From positions 1 to 42,893 of the forward strand of contig JASJCB010000091.1 in NCBI GenBank assembly GCA_030066195.1: DNA of 42,893 nucleotides, read 5' to 3'. The number at the start of each line of letters is the position of its first letter. The first letter of the stretch is position 1. A program made the translations under genes and the position numbers. Origin of the DNA: Acidobacteriota bacterium (GTDB taxonomy: Bacteria; Acidobacteriota; Holophagae; Acanthopleuribacterales; Acanthopleuribacteraceae). Below, piece by piece: positions 25,185-35,800 of this stretch. The notes under the pieces were generated by a model. It had not been told where the DNA came from and ran no database searches. It saw only the letters and a list, made by a program, of their open reading frames with translations.

Positions 25185-27569
25185 TCAGGGCCGGCGACCC
25201 ACTTCACGACTCCTTAACCGGGGAACTCTATACTCCAAGACATAATGGGTGATCCCGAGATCGGAGGCGATGCCCGGATCAGAAATGTGACGTTGCCATG
25301 TGAAGGTTACTTCATCATCGGTAAGGGTCCTGCTCACCTGCACGTTTCTCCCCTCGCCGATCGCTTTAACGATAATGAAATCGTCCTCGGACCAGGCTTC
25401 AGGTCGCTTGATTGAAAGTTCCGTATCAACGCCCCGTGGATGGTAGATTTCAATGGTATCCGGTTCGAGGTGTCGCACGATAATAAGGTAATGGTTCGTC
25501 CCGGCGAGAAGCTTGCCGTTGAATTTCCCGAAAATCCCCGCCTCGAGACGGCCGTCAGGGCTCCTGACGTAGGTACCCACCGGGGCGATGGTGTGATCGT
25601 GAACTTCATAAGGGGTGTATTTATCCCAGTTGGTGTATATATCGAGGCTTTCAAAAGAGCTTTTTGTAAGGCCCGGCTCTTGTTGAACGGCTTGGTAATC
25701 GAGTAACGGTACACCGGCATAACGGCTGCAAACCAATCTCTGGAATTGACTCGCCACCCTCAACCATTCCGGTTTCCGGTGGCCGCTGTACAAATCAAAC
25801 GTCAACATAAAGCCGAATGCCAAATTCCAGATAAACGTACCCTGCCGATGGGTCATGGTTTGCGGCGCCAGATTGTGTTGGTAGAAAAGCACCTTATCGT
25901 TGGCAGCAATTGCGGTGAAAGGGTAATAAGACCAGTTCTCATCCCCAAACCAAAGATCTGGTCCCTGATGAGTGATATTGCATTGTTCTTGAAACTCCTT
26001 TAGCAGAAAGGAGCCGTGAAAGGCGGTCTGTGTTTCCAACAATCGGTCAAAACCGAATTCGGTCGCGAGATGTTTGCCCTGGTGCTTTTGGGTATGCTCG
26101 AGCCATTTTTGTATATAGTGTAAAGGCGAATCGAGACTGGGATTGAAGTCCTTGAAGCCCGTCCGCGCTCCAATTTGATCTTCAAAAACCAGGTCACTGG
26201 TGAGTTGTACGGTCATTTCATCCATGAGTCGGTCAATGCGCCGGACGACAAAGGGGTGTTGCGGCGTCACCACAAAACCCGTGCTCTCATTAAAAGATTC
26301 ATAGATAACATTTCCCCGGTAGTCGAGGGATGCAATTTCAGCAGGGGTAACCATAGACTCAGTCATTGTTTTCGAGTTCTCGTGCCACCAGGTCGGATTG
26401 ATGTAAGGCATGACAAAAAGTCCTTCATCATGACATAGATCAAAAAGTTCGCGGAAATCATCGGTTGTGCCGAATTCCGCATCGGGTGGGAAAAAATCAG
26501 GGTAGTTTGTATCAAAATAACCGTGGTGGTAGGAGACAGGATGGAGGATCGACGGTTTGGGCAGCTTTGGTAAGAGAGCGTGGTAGTCTGAATAAAGTTG
26601 GTAACCGAGGTTCGCAAGCTGCTTGAAATCTGCCTTCAAGACAGCCGATCGTTTCAGCCGATCGAAATCAGTGCCTAATTTCTCCGATATGTCATGAAAT
26701 TGATCCATGCCGGTGTCGTTGCGATAGGCGATGACAGCATCGGGGAGGCCGAGGCCGATTTGGATGCGGATGACAGGGCTGGACCAGGTGACGCCCGCCT
26801 CAACAAAAACTTCGTAGGCATGAGTGAAATAAGTGCTGTCGGGATTGTAGGCGGTTGCACCCTTGTCGGACCTGAAACCAAAATTGACGATCGGCACCGG
26901 GTCAACAAACAAGGGGTAGAGTGCAAAAGATCCATTCTGGTGTTGCAGCCAAACAAAATCGGCGAAAACCTGATGTCCTGGATATCGATTTTCATAGGTC
27001 CGGCTTTGTTTAAAAAATGAATCGCCAAGAAGGATCCCGGGGATCGTGGGGAGCAAAGCCGCTTCCACTTCATCCTCCAAAAACACGAGATCAGAAGGAA
27101 AGAAAATGGTATCGAGAGGGTCATCTCGTTCATTCCATAAGCTCAGCTTGAGGTTAATGGAGGAACCTTGGGTCGCTTCTATCTCTACCCGTGCTTCGAT
27201 CCCTTTGTGCCCGTTAACAAACGTGTATTCCAAGGTCAGTTTATTGTTCTCTTCATCCCATTCATAAAAAAATTCGCCTGTTCCGTAACTGTTGCTGCCG
27301 ATATATTCATCCCCACCATACTTTTGGTCCAAGGCGCCCCACAATTGCTCAAAACGCGAGCCCTGGGAAATGTTCCCGCCCGTTTGATGATTGCGTATAT
27401 AGGCAATCGATCCATTGGATTTCCGCAAACCCAACTCGTAGCAGCAGGTGTTGCCCAGCCTCATCATTTCTGGGTCGGAGTCATCGAAGTATATGGCCTG
27501 TGCATCGGCCCAAAAGGGAAAAATCACGGCCATTCCAACCAATGTCAAAGTTGCGCGATCCCATCTCAT
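25185..27569 (-). CDS. Secreted glycosidase-like protein (DUF6259 type)
   Basis: This 794-aa exported protein has a signal peptide (TLTLVGMAVIFPFWADAQA, cut after AQA). The N-terminal ~270 residues are beta-rich, opening with MRLGNTCCYELGLRKSNGSI, a stretch typical of the beta-sandwich in front of certain glycosidase catalytic domains. The middle (residues ~330-640) looks like a TIM barrel: YHHGYFDTNYPDFFP, the strand-helix unit DDFRELFDLCHDEGLFVMPYINPTWW, LVFEDQIGARTGF and DLWFGDENWSYYPF. The acidic residues in the last two are candidate catalysts. The C-terminus is a beta domain. It probably acts on a polysaccharide outside the cell. The ATG at 27569 is preferred over 27584 because GGGAGGA lies just before it. 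It is downstream of the 759-aa gene. Confidence 0.65.
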   Translation of the reverse strand: MRWDRATLTLVGMAVIFPFWADAQAIYFDDSDPEMMRLGNTCCYELGLRKSNGSIAYIRNHQTGGNISQGSRFEQLWGALDQKYGGDEYIGSNSYGTGEFFYEWDEENNKLTLEYTFVNGHKGIEARVEIEATQGSSINLKLSLWNERDDPLDTIFFPSDLVFLEDEVEAALLPTIPGILLGDSFFKQSRTYENRYPGHQVFADFVWLQHQNGSFALYPLFVDPVPIVNFGFRSDKGATAYNPDSTYFTHAYEVFVEAGVTWSSPVIRIQIGLGLPDAVIAYRNDTGMDQFHDISEKLGTDFDRLKRSAVLKADFKQLANLGYQLYSDYHALLPKLPKPSILHPVSYHHGYFDTNYPDFFPPDAEFGTTDDFRELFDLCHDEGLFVMPYINPTWWHENSKTMTESMVTPAEIASLDYRGNVIYESFNESTGFVVTPQHPFVVRRIDRLMDEMTVQLTSDLVFEDQIGARTGFKDFNPSLDSPLHYIQKWLEHTQKHQGKHLATEFGFDRLLETQTAFHGSFLLKEFQEQCNITHQGPDLWFGDENWSYYPFTAIAANDKVLFYQHNLAPQTMTHRQGTFIWNLAFGFMLTFDLYSGHRKPEWLRVASQFQRLVCSRYAGVPLLDYQAVQQEPGLTKSSFESLDIYTNWDKYTPYEVHDHTIAPVGTYVRSPDGRLEAGIFGKFNGKLLAGTNHYLIIVRHLEPDTIEIYHPRGVDTELSIKRPEAWSEDDFIIVKAIGEGRNVQVSRTLTDDEVTFTWQRHISDPGIASDLGITHYVLEYRVPRLRSREVGRRP

Positions 27570-27720
27570 CAGGTCCTCCCTCATCTAGGAACCAGGCTTG
27601 GACTGTTCTTTAGCGCCTCAAGCCGGCAGTGTTCGCGAATGGAAGCATGAAGAGATCCCGGGTACACGGTCCCGCATCCCCGGGGCTCTCGGCTTGTTCT
27701 TGTCCCCGCGTGTCGCGGCC

Positions 27721-30000
27721 TTATGGTTCACATGGGTTGAATCGGCTCAAGGCAAGGATGTACCAGGAAGTGGCAACGGCCGAGGGATCTGCCCGGTTCT
27801 TGCCGATGAACAGTTCGTAGGGCAGTCCCAAACCGTGTAACTCCCCGGGGGATTGGAGCAGGTCGTACAGGCTGTTCACGTACCGCTTCCAGCGATCGAG
27901 CTTCCCCAGAGCACCGTACGCGGCGGCCATCTGCGCCGTTCCCTCCACAAAGATGCGATTCTTTTCGAATTCGAAGGCCGCAAAGGCATCCAAGGACGGC
28001 AGAGAGGAGTCGCGATCTTCATACCAAACGTCGCCAATTCTAATGACGTTTGCTTCTCCGTCAATATTTGGGGACCCACCGGCATTGACTGCAAATTCAA
28101 TCTCGATGATGTTACCCAAAGCATCGGGGTTACACACTTGAGAATTAAAGAAATCGCAAAGCTGATTGTTTTCGATTCCGACGATTCGCCAACCATCGAA
28201 GTCAAGAGTTAAATTGTAACGATACGTTTCATTGCGGCTATTTTTTAGCTTGACTTCCAAGGTATTCCCGCTTCGATTGCCCTCCAACCAGAAATAATAA
28301 TTAAAATTTCCGCTGACATTAAAGTCAACGTTTCTATTTCGAAACAGGCGAAACCAGGCGTCCTCCGCAAGATGATAACTCACCTTGAGGACCTGGTCCG
28401 ATCTGGGGCCCTCCTCACGGCTCACGGACAGGTCAACCTGTCTTTCAGGATCGGGTTCGGTGTGCCAGTACCAGTCACATTCAGTGGTGTCACAACCGGG
28501 CTCGTTCACAATCGGCCGGCTCCAGTTTTCCACGAGGTAGGGCTGCCAGTGTCTCGCGGTACGCGTCTCGGCATGGGCCGTGATGCACTGATAGTCCGGG
28601 CCGAGAGAAAGCACGCCGAAAGAGACGTGATCCGTGGCCAGTTGTGAGGGTACAAGTTCGAAACAATGGGGATTGGGTTGCCACACCTGCGCATCGAGCC
28701 AGTTCTTTACCGAGGTACGGTTCGGCTCGGCATCCAGACCATTTAAAGCACAGTAAACATCGATATTGCCCTCGTGGTGGAAGAGGATTTCTTCATCCTG
28801 GTCCCTTATATAATCCCCGTTTCTCTGGAAACCGCTGTGAATGCCGGAACCATCGAACTCACTTTCCAGGTTGACGAACCAGGATTTCAGCGAATCGATA
28901 AAGGTGTCATAGGAAGTGTCGTCTTCATAGGTTTTCCGGTAGAATTTGAGGGCGGCCAACAGCCATGCATTATCTCCAATCCAAAAATCATTTGGATCTG
29001 CTTCGACCGGAGCACCGGTTACGGCGGACCGGTGTTGCTGGAAGCCTCCTCGATAACTACAAGCGGGGCAAGGGTCGAAATCGATTTGTGCGAAAACATC
29101 GAAGATTCGTTTCGCTCTCGCCTGGTTCCCTGCAACGGTAAAGGCAATCGCTGCAAGGGCATTGGTATAGGTCGTGGTTGCGGTACTGTTTTCGAAAAGG
29201 GGAACCAGCCCCGAGGTCTGGGAATCCTGCAGATCTCCGAGGAAGCGCGCCATCTTTCCAGTAAGGTACAAGCGGCAAGCGGGCGACGTGGGGTCCTTGT
29301 TTAAGCAGGAACCGAACGTAACGGCCGGGTTTTCCCAGAAGAACAGGGAGTCGGGTCGGTTAAAGCGCAAGGCGGTAATTGCCAGGGGCTGAGCCGCCTC
29401 GATTTCGAAATAGGAATTCGGATCGGCAGCGAATGGTTCGCTTTGGAAAAGAGCCAGGTGCTTGGCAAAGGGCTCCAGGCTTTGGACGAGCGAGTGGGTT
29501 TGCCTTTTTCCATTTGCCGTTACTTGTGTGACGGTGACATCAGCGGCAGCATCTCCCATGTTGACAACCGCAATACCGTCCCAAACGACACCCCAGTCGC
29601 CGGAAAACAGACGCCACTCCGTAGCGGCGATGTTCGTTTCGGGAACTTGAGCGGGACTTCCTCCCGATCCTCCCGCCTGGTATTCCGCGACCACCGTGAC
29701 TTGAGAATCGGGTGTAATTGTAAGATGAGAAATAGGCTCAGCCGGAAAAAGTGAAGCCGGGTCGTACCTCTTGACGGTATGCGCGTCGATTTCACCGGAA
29801 GCCAATGTACACAGGGTACCGCTTTCATCATGCCCGGTGAAGTGAAAAGCCTGGCTTCGGGGTGTGTCGTTGATAACGATAATGTTTGTTGAGAATTCAC
29901 CATCTGCTCTCGTTATATGGGGGATAATCCTGGTTTGGGCTCTTGCACCAAACGAATGCAAAATGATTATAAGCAGAAGAACACAGCTCACGCCTCTCAT
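27721..30000 (-). CDS. Secreted six-hairpin-like protein with inserted beta domain
   Basis: This 759-aa protein is exported (signal peptide RGVSCVLLLIIILHSFGARA, cut before QT). Residues ~22-235 look like two related beta-sandwich domains (FSTNIIVINDT and WDGIAVVNMGDAAADVTVTQV). Residues ~250-510 and ~680-755 resemble a helical six-hairpin (alpha/alpha) barrel: AAIAFTVAGNQARAKRIFDVF, FWIGDNAWLLAALKFY, and near the end PSLDAFAAFEFEKNRIFVEG and ATSWYILALSRF. Between them (~520-670) sits a carbohydrate-binding-like beta domain (ECDWYWHTEPDPERQVDLSV, WFRLFRNRN). The fold suggests a glycan-active or glycan-binding enzyme, with no substrate assigned. AAAGGAG six bases before the ATG supports the start. 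The G+C content is visibly lower than in the T6SS genes. Confidence 0.6.
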   Translation of the reverse strand: MRGVSCVLLLIIILHSFGARAQTRIIPHITRADGEFSTNIIVINDTPRSQAFHFTGHDESGTLCTLASGEIDAHTVKRYDPASLFPAEPISHLTITPDSQVTVVAEYQAGGSGGSPAQVPETNIAATEWRLFSGDWGVVWDGIAVVNMGDAAADVTVTQVTANGKRQTHSLVQSLEPFAKHLALFQSEPFAADPNSYFEIEAAQPLAITALRFNRPDSLFFWENPAVTFGSCLNKDPTSPACRLYLTGKMARFLGDLQDSQTSGLVPLFENSTATTTYTNALAAIAFTVAGNQARAKRIFDVFAQIDFDPCPACSYRGGFQQHRSAVTGAPVEADPNDFWIGDNAWLLAALKFYRKTYEDDTSYDTFIDSLKSWFVNLESEFDGSGIHSGFQRNGDYIRDQDEEILFHHEGNIDVYCALNGLDAEPNRTSVKNWLDAQVWQPNPHCFELVPSQLATDHVSFGVLSLGPDYQCITAHAETRTARHWQPYLVENWSRPIVNEPGCDTTECDWYWHTEPDPERQVDLSVSREEGPRSDQVLKVSYHLAEDAWFRLFRNRNVDFNVSGNFNYYFWLEGNRSGNTLEVKLKNSRNETYRYNLTLDFDGWRIVGIENNQLCDFFNSQVCNPDALGNIIEIEFAVNAGGSPNIDGEANVIRIGDVWYEDRDSSLPSLDAFAAFEFEKNRIFVEGTAQMAAAYGALGKLDRWKRYVNSLYDLLQSPGELHGLGLPYELFIGKNRADPSAVATSWYILALSRFNPCEP

Positions 30001-30640
30001 ACCACACTCCTTTTGTAGCTTTCTTACTCAATGTCTGGGGTTTACGCTTGTACGGAGAGTTTGGGTAATGAATTAGCGCAACAAATTACAAAAGTCATTT
30101 TTTTGAAATGGAAAATAGAGAGATTGAAGGAAGGATTATAGCACAGCTTGAGAATAAAAACTTTATTTTTTACAAACAGCCGGCCGAAGGTTTTCAATAT
30201 GGGACCCGGCATTTTATAGGCCTGATACGATTGCCCGGCTTCATTTCCAAGAGGCCTTGCGCGGCACAAACCTCACGGCTGGGATGAAGGCGTTGGGCAC
30301 ACTCTTTCAAGGCTTGATCTAGGTATCCCCCCTTCTCTGGGTGTTGCCCCGGCTATTTTGTTCAGCACCGGCGGTGCCGGAATACCGATCCCCCACTCTT
30401 GGTAACGAAGTAGAATCCCTTCTGTCGAATATGAATGCACCGCAAGCCGGAAAGGGATAAATCATCACCCTTGCCCACAAGCATCATGGGTTTAGGTGGT
30501 TACAATCTTCCAACATTTTATCCTTGACCCCAATATGACTTTTTCGGTTATCATAGGAAATCTCAATAGGAGCCGCTATTTTATCGATTTCATCAATTTA
30601 GTATTCGTTTTCAATGCTTTTTGAACTAGGAGAACTTGTC
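30001..30640. other. Divergent intergenic region, AT-rich then repeat-bearing
   Basis: No gene is supported. The first ~150 bp are AT-rich and should hold the promoter of the minus-strand secreted-protein gene. A direct repeat copy lies at 30202-30265. A compact dyad GCACCG-G-CGGTGC lies near 30365. The last ~100 bp are AT-rich again and probably carry the promoter of the 30641 gene. One short frame (LGNEVESLLSNMNAPQAGKG then stop, near 30400-30460) could be a gene remnant but is too short to name. Confidence 0.4.
30202..30265 (+). repeat. Direct repeat copy 2 (right border of the low-G+C block)
   Basis: GGACCCGGC, then 10 bp, then CCTGATACGATTGCCCGG and onward (30221-30265). It aligns with copy 1 at 25079-25139 over 45 bp with four mismatches, in the same orientation, about 5.1 kb apart. 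Confidence 0.75.
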
Positions 30641-31057
30641 ATGTCCAAGCGTAAAGGCGGGATCAGAAAGTATTCCCGTCAAATCGGCCTCGCCGCAATC
30701 CTGTTGGCGGGTCTCGCCCTCATCCTGCCGTCCCTCTTGCAGCCGGCGCCCGCCGAGCCGGACTTCTTCCAAAAGGAAACGCCCCCACGGCAAACCCAAC
30801 CGAAAAAGAAGCGTCAACGCCGCTCCCTCACCGATGTCGCCCCCGCCCAACGTCATGTGGACGCTCAGTTCCGCGATGTCAGCACCCTCGATCTGGACCC
30901 GCTGCCGCAAGCGGACATCATCTACCCTGAAGATGCCGATCCCGATGATATGCCTGCCTGGACCAAGACCCTGGCCAAGCCGAAGGTCAACCCGGTTCCG
31001 CCCGATCCCTTCGTGGAACCGCCGGTCAAGGTAGATCCCCGGCGCGTCAAGGAATGA
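30641..31057 (+). CDS. Single-pass membrane protein with proline-rich tail, unknown function
   Basis: This 138-aa protein has a basic N-terminus (MSKRKGGIRKYSRQ), one transmembrane helix (residues ~14-34, IGLAAILLAGLALILPSLL) and a ~100-residue periplasmic tail. The tail is first basic (PKKKRQRR), then acidic (YPEDADPDDMP), and ends proline-rich (PVPPDPFVEPPVKVDP). This resembles the linker of a TonB-like or cell-envelope scaffold protein, but no C-terminal domain follows, and I do not recognise a family. AGGAGA before the ATG at 30641 supports this start over 30614. lnt begins 3 bp after the stop, so the two are in one operon and the protein may work with lipoprotein maturation. Confidence 0.65.
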   Translation: MSKRKGGIRKYSRQIGLAAILLAGLALILPSLLQPAPAEPDFFQKETPPRQTQPKKKRQRRSLTDVAPAQRHVDAQFRDVSTLDLDPLPQADIIYPEDADPDDMPAWTKTLAKPKVNPVPPDPFVEPPVKVDPRRVKE

Positions 31058-31060
31058 ACC

Positions 31061-32707
31061 ATGGGCATGAGTAAAACCGCTCCCCTGCCCTTCCTTCACC
31101 GCGCCGCCGAAGAACAAAAGGCGCTCCAAACCAAGACAGATTCTGGCACCACATCCTTGCGCGATTACTTAAAAATCACCGGACTCGCCGGTACGGGCAC
31201 GGCTTGTCTCATTCTGGCCGCACCGCCGGTCAATCTACAATTCCTGGCTTTTATCGGCATCGCCTGCCTGTTCGCCGCCGTTCGTCAGACGCGTGCTCGC
31301 ACTGCCGGCGCCGTGTTCCTGCTCAGCTTCACAACCCTGTTGTTGGTCACCACCGCCTGGTGGCAGCCCACCCTGATGCGGATCGCGGACCTCTCCCCTG
31401 CCAAAGCCTGGACAGTCACCGCGTTGCTGAGTTTGTGGCAGGCAATCCCCTATGCGCTTTGGGGTTTGACCTCGATCTGGTTACTACGGCGCTTTCGGCT
31501 GCCCCTCGTCTTGACGGCTCCCCTGCTGTTCGTTGTCGCCGAAACCGCATTCCCCTTTCCCCTGAAACTCTACCTGGCGATTACCGTCAGCAGCATCGGC
31601 CCCGTCATCCAACTGGCCGAGTTGGGCGGACCGCCCGCCGTATTCGCGCCGGTTGTCCTGGGCGGCATCCTCATGGCCGAAGCCGGGGCACTGCTTATCC
31701 GCCGTCAACCTCTCCCCTCCCCTATCCGTTGGGGCGCGGCGGTTTTCCTTGTCCTGTTCTGCGCGGGTTGGCTGCGACAATGGCAGGTGAACAGCGCGGC
31801 CGGCCGTGCGGAATCCCTGTCGGTAGGCGTGGTTCAAGCCAACTTCGGCAACCTGACCCAACATGACCGCGAATACCATGGCAAGAAACTGCTGGAAAAC
31901 CTGCGCCGCGCCACGGTTCAACTGGGCGATGAGGGCGCGCAACTGGTCGTCTGGCCCGAAGCGGCCTGGCCCTTCCTCCTGGATCGCACCATCGAGCGCG
32001 AGTTCCCCAAGGGTCACCCCTGGGCCCTGCGCAAGGGGTATGAGGGTCGCCTGTTGACCGGCGCACTGTCGCATCGGTTCGGCGGCGACACCCTCTACAA
32101 CAGCGCGGTGCTGATCGCTGAGGACGGACGCATCGCCGGACGCCATGACAAGCGCAACCTGGTGCCGTTCGCCGAGCGCGTGCCCTTTCAAAAGCGCTTT
32201 CCCGAATGGGCCTCGCGCTGGAAACAACGCCTGGACGACCAACCGGAACTGACGCCGGGCGGCGAAGCCCGTATTCTGGATGACGGCGCCCTGAAAACCG
32301 CTGCCTTCATCTGCTCGGAAGACCTGGACGGCAAACTGGTCCGCAATCTGGCCCGGCAAGGCCCCAACCTGTTGACGGGCATCGCCAGCGACGCCTGGTT
32401 CGGCACAACCGCTGCCGCCGAGCAGCACATGCGGCTGGCCCTGTTCCGCTCGGTTGAAACCCGACGCGCCATGGTGCGCGCCGCCAATACCGGCGTCAGT
32501 GCGCTCATCTCGCCCACCGGCAAGGTCCTGGGTCAAACCGAGGTAGTGCAAGGCGCGCCGGACGGTTCGGTGCCGCCCGTCACCCTGGCCGGAACCCTGC
32601 CGTTGATGACCGGCGCCGCGCCCGGTCCCACGCTGATTCCCATCTTCCCCTGGCTCTGCCTGGCGGCGCTGGGTTCGGTGGTGGCGATCCGCCTGTTCAA
32701 AGCTTGA
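31061..32707 (+). CDS. lnt: Apolipoprotein N-acyltransferase Lnt
   Basis: This 548-aa inner-membrane enzyme adds the third acyl chain, taken from phospholipid, to the N-terminal cysteine of lipoproteins, the last step of their maturation. Several transmembrane helices (residues ~40-240) precede a nitrilase-type periplasmic domain (~250-510), and a final helix near the C-terminus anchors it. The catalytic triad is visible as E300 (VVWPEAAWP), K364 (GRHDKRNLVPF) and C418 (AAFICSEDL). The spacing of 64 and 54 residues is close to that of E. coli Lnt (E267, K335, C387). The cysteine context is CSE rather than the common CYE. AAGGA precedes the ATG. It is cotranscribed with the small membrane protein. 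Confidence 0.92.
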   Translation: MGMSKTAPLPFLHRAAEEQKALQTKTDSGTTSLRDYLKITGLAGTGTACLILAAPPVNLQFLAFIGIACLFAAVRQTRARTAGAVFLLSFTTLLLVTTAWWQPTLMRIADLSPAKAWTVTALLSLWQAIPYALWGLTSIWLLRRFRLPLVLTAPLLFVVAETAFPFPLKLYLAITVSSIGPVIQLAELGGPPAVFAPVVLGGILMAEAGALLIRRQPLPSPIRWGAAVFLVLFCAGWLRQWQVNSAAGRAESLSVGVVQANFGNLTQHDREYHGKKLLENLRRATVQLGDEGAQLVVWPEAAWPFLLDRTIEREFPKGHPWALRKGYEGRLLTGALSHRFGGDTLYNSAVLIAEDGRIAGRHDKRNLVPFAERVPFQKRFPEWASRWKQRLDDQPELTPGGEARILDDGALKTAAFICSEDLDGKLVRNLARQGPNLLTGIASDAWFGTTAAAEQHMRLALFRSVETRRAMVRAANTGVSALISPTGKVLGQTEVVQGAPDGSVPPVTLAGTLPLMTGAAPGPTLIPIFPWLCLAALGSVVAIRLFKA

Positions 32708-32884
32708 CATCCCGCTGATCGTCGTTCCCGACGGCTGACGGGAGAGGTGTGTCCGCACGTCCCTTGGACGAACGGCAGACCTCTGTCCGGCCGGGCGCCT
32801 CGCGTCCCATCGGCATCCTTGCGCCCGGTCCCTTCCACCGGGCAGTTGCTCCCGGTGATTCTGTACACTTCGAGGAGAAATCAA

Positions 32885-35800
32885 ATGTACAGCCATGTCC
32901 GAAGACATCTCGCGATGTCCTTCCTGTCTGTCCTGATGCTGCTGCCGGCAACGGGACTCTTGTTTGCAGGAGATAATACGGTCGACGGCACGGGTTCGGT
33001 GAACTCGTTCTACGGCTCCTTCTCCACCGAAATTCCCATTGCGGTGCCGGCCTACCACGGCATCGAACCCTCGCTCAAGCTGGTCTACGGCTCCGGCGGC
33101 GGCGATACCTGGGTGGGCCATGCATGGAACCTGGCCGGTCTTTCCTTTATCGAACGCGGTCTGCCCGGGGGCGGCGCGCCGAAATACAACAGCGGCGACG
33201 CCTACTTCCTGGAAGGCACCGAAATGGTGCCTTGCACAAGCCAGGGCGGTACGCACTGCCCGGAAATCCAGAACTACAGCCGGATTACCCTGTCCAATGA
33301 TATCTGGACCGTGGTGGGCACCAACGGCAACGTAGCCACCTACAGCCAGAAACAAACCACGTCCAAGGGCACCTTCCGCTGGTACCTGAAGAAACTGACC
33401 GACCCGCGCGGCAACACGGTGAACTACAACTATGTCAACGGCAGCTACGGCGAGGTCTACCTGAACACCATCACCTACAACGGCAACACGGTCACCTTCC
33501 ACCGTGTCACCAGAAGCGATCTGATCTCCTATGCGAACGGCGACGGCATCGGTAAGGTGAACCAGTTGTTGAAGGCGATCTCGGTAAAAGTGGGTTCGTC
33601 CATGGTGCGCGCCTACGCGCTGACTCATGACTCGCCCGGTCTCACCGATCGCAGCCGCCTGAAAAAGGTCCAACAATTCGGCCGCAATGCGGTCGTCAGC
33701 GGCAGCGGCACGGTGACCGGCACCTCGTTGCCCGCCTACCAGATGGGCTATGCCGACGAACCCACCGACTGGGGCGGCGAAAAGTCCTGGGGCACCTACC
33801 TCAAGTCGCAGGCATCAGGCGGACCCTTCGCAAGCTATGCCGACCTGAACGGCGACGGCATGGACGATTTCTTCTACCGCAAGAAGGATTCCAAGGAACT
33901 GCGGGTGATGTTGTCCAACGGCAACGGTTTCGGTTCCGATACCATCTGGGGATACACCACCTATAACACGGGGAATTCCGATCCCACCTTCACGCTGACC
34001 GATATGAACGGCGACGGTAAGGCCGACCTGATCTACCGCCGCAAGGACAAGAGGGACCTGCGCGTTCTGCTGTCCACGGGCAGCAGCTTCGGGACGGATA
34101 CGCTGTGGGGAACCTACAGCTACAGCGTGGGCAACAGCCATCCCAAATCGTCCTTCACCGATATGAACGGCGACGGCCTGACCGACTTCGTCTACCGCCG
34201 CAAGGACACCAAAACCATCCGCGTGATGCTGAACAACGGCTCCTCGCTGGGCGCCGACACCTACTGGGGCGCCTACAGCCAATCGCCGGCCACGGGCGAC
34301 TGGCCCAAGGCCGCCTGGGTGGACCTGAACGGCGACGGCAAGAGCGATTTCATCTATCGCAAAGGCGGTCAGCGTCAGCTCTACGCCATGTTGTCCACCG
34401 GAACCTCCCTGGCTTCTGAATCCCTGTGGGGCACCTACACCTACAATGTAGGCCAGGCCGAACCCAACACGGCGTTCGTGGACCTTAACGGCGACGGCAA
34501 AGCGGACTTCCTCTATAAAAAGAAGGACAGCCGCTATATGTACGCCATGCTGTCCAACGGCAACGGTTTCGAACCCCAGACCTATTGGGGTTACATGACC
34601 TATAAGGCGGCAAGCGGCCAGTTGGACGCGCGCTTTGCCGACATCAACGGCGACCGCAAGATCGACCTGGTCTATCGCCATAAGGACACCAGGAACCTGC
34701 GCGTGCTGCTGAGCAACGGCATCAACTTCGAGACCGACCGCCTGTGGGCCACCTACAGCTACAACGTGGGCAACAGCGCGCCCCACGTGGCGCTGGGCGA
34801 TTTCAACGGCGACGGCCGCACGGACTACCTGTACCGCCGCAAGGACACCAAGAACCTGCGCGTACGCGCAAGCCGGGCGGGCGAACACGGCCTGATGACG
34901 TCGGTGCAAAACGGCACCGGCGGCAGCACAAACATCACCTACACGCCCTCCAGCGAGTGGAACAACACCATGATGCCCGCGGGCCTGATCCTGCAAACCG
35001 TCACCCGACTGGAGATCAACGACGGTCGCGGCAATACCTCCCTCAACGACTACACCTACGAGGGCGGGCTCTGGTCCAACGAGGATCGCCGGTTCCTGGG
35101 TTTTCGCAAGGCGACCACGGTGCTGGACGCCCAGGGCAACTACGCGGAAACCTGGTACTACCAGCGCATCGGCTCCATCAGCAAGCCTGAATACAGCTAC
35201 ATGAAGAACAACCAGGGCAAGATCTACCACTACACCGCCTACGAGTACACCGAAAATACGTCGGCGCCCTACACCTCGCTACTCACCGAGCGCTGGACCT
35301 ATGACCTTAACCTGGGAACCCAATCACGCATCTCGTTGACCCAGTTCCAATACGACACCTACGGCAACGTGACGCGGGTCTACGAACACGGCGACTACAA
35401 TGTCACCGGCGACGAACGCTCCACCATTCGCGGTTACTATCCCAACAACAGCAAGTACATCGCGGGCCTGCCCGCCTACGAGCAGTTGCGCGCCGGCATC
35501 GGCGGCGCCGGGTCGCTGAAAAAACTGACCTACTTCTACTACGACAACAACGGTTCCTGGGCGAGCGCGCCAAGCAAGGGCCTGTTGACCAAGTCGCGCA
35601 AGTGGGACAACAAAACCGGCAGCTACAAAAACGCCACCATGACCTACGACGCCTACGGCAACGTGATCAGCCAGACCAACGAGCGCGGCGCGGTCACCAC
35701 CACGGCGTTCGACAGCACCTATCGCGTCTACCCGGTATCCGCCACCAACGCGGCGGGTCATACCACCACCAGCACCTGGGATTATGTCCTGGGCCTGGAG

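Noticed and set aside
31484..33676. 730-codon minus-strand open frame across lnt and the RHS start
   Set aside because: It spans two well-supported plus-strand genes and has no recognisable domain.
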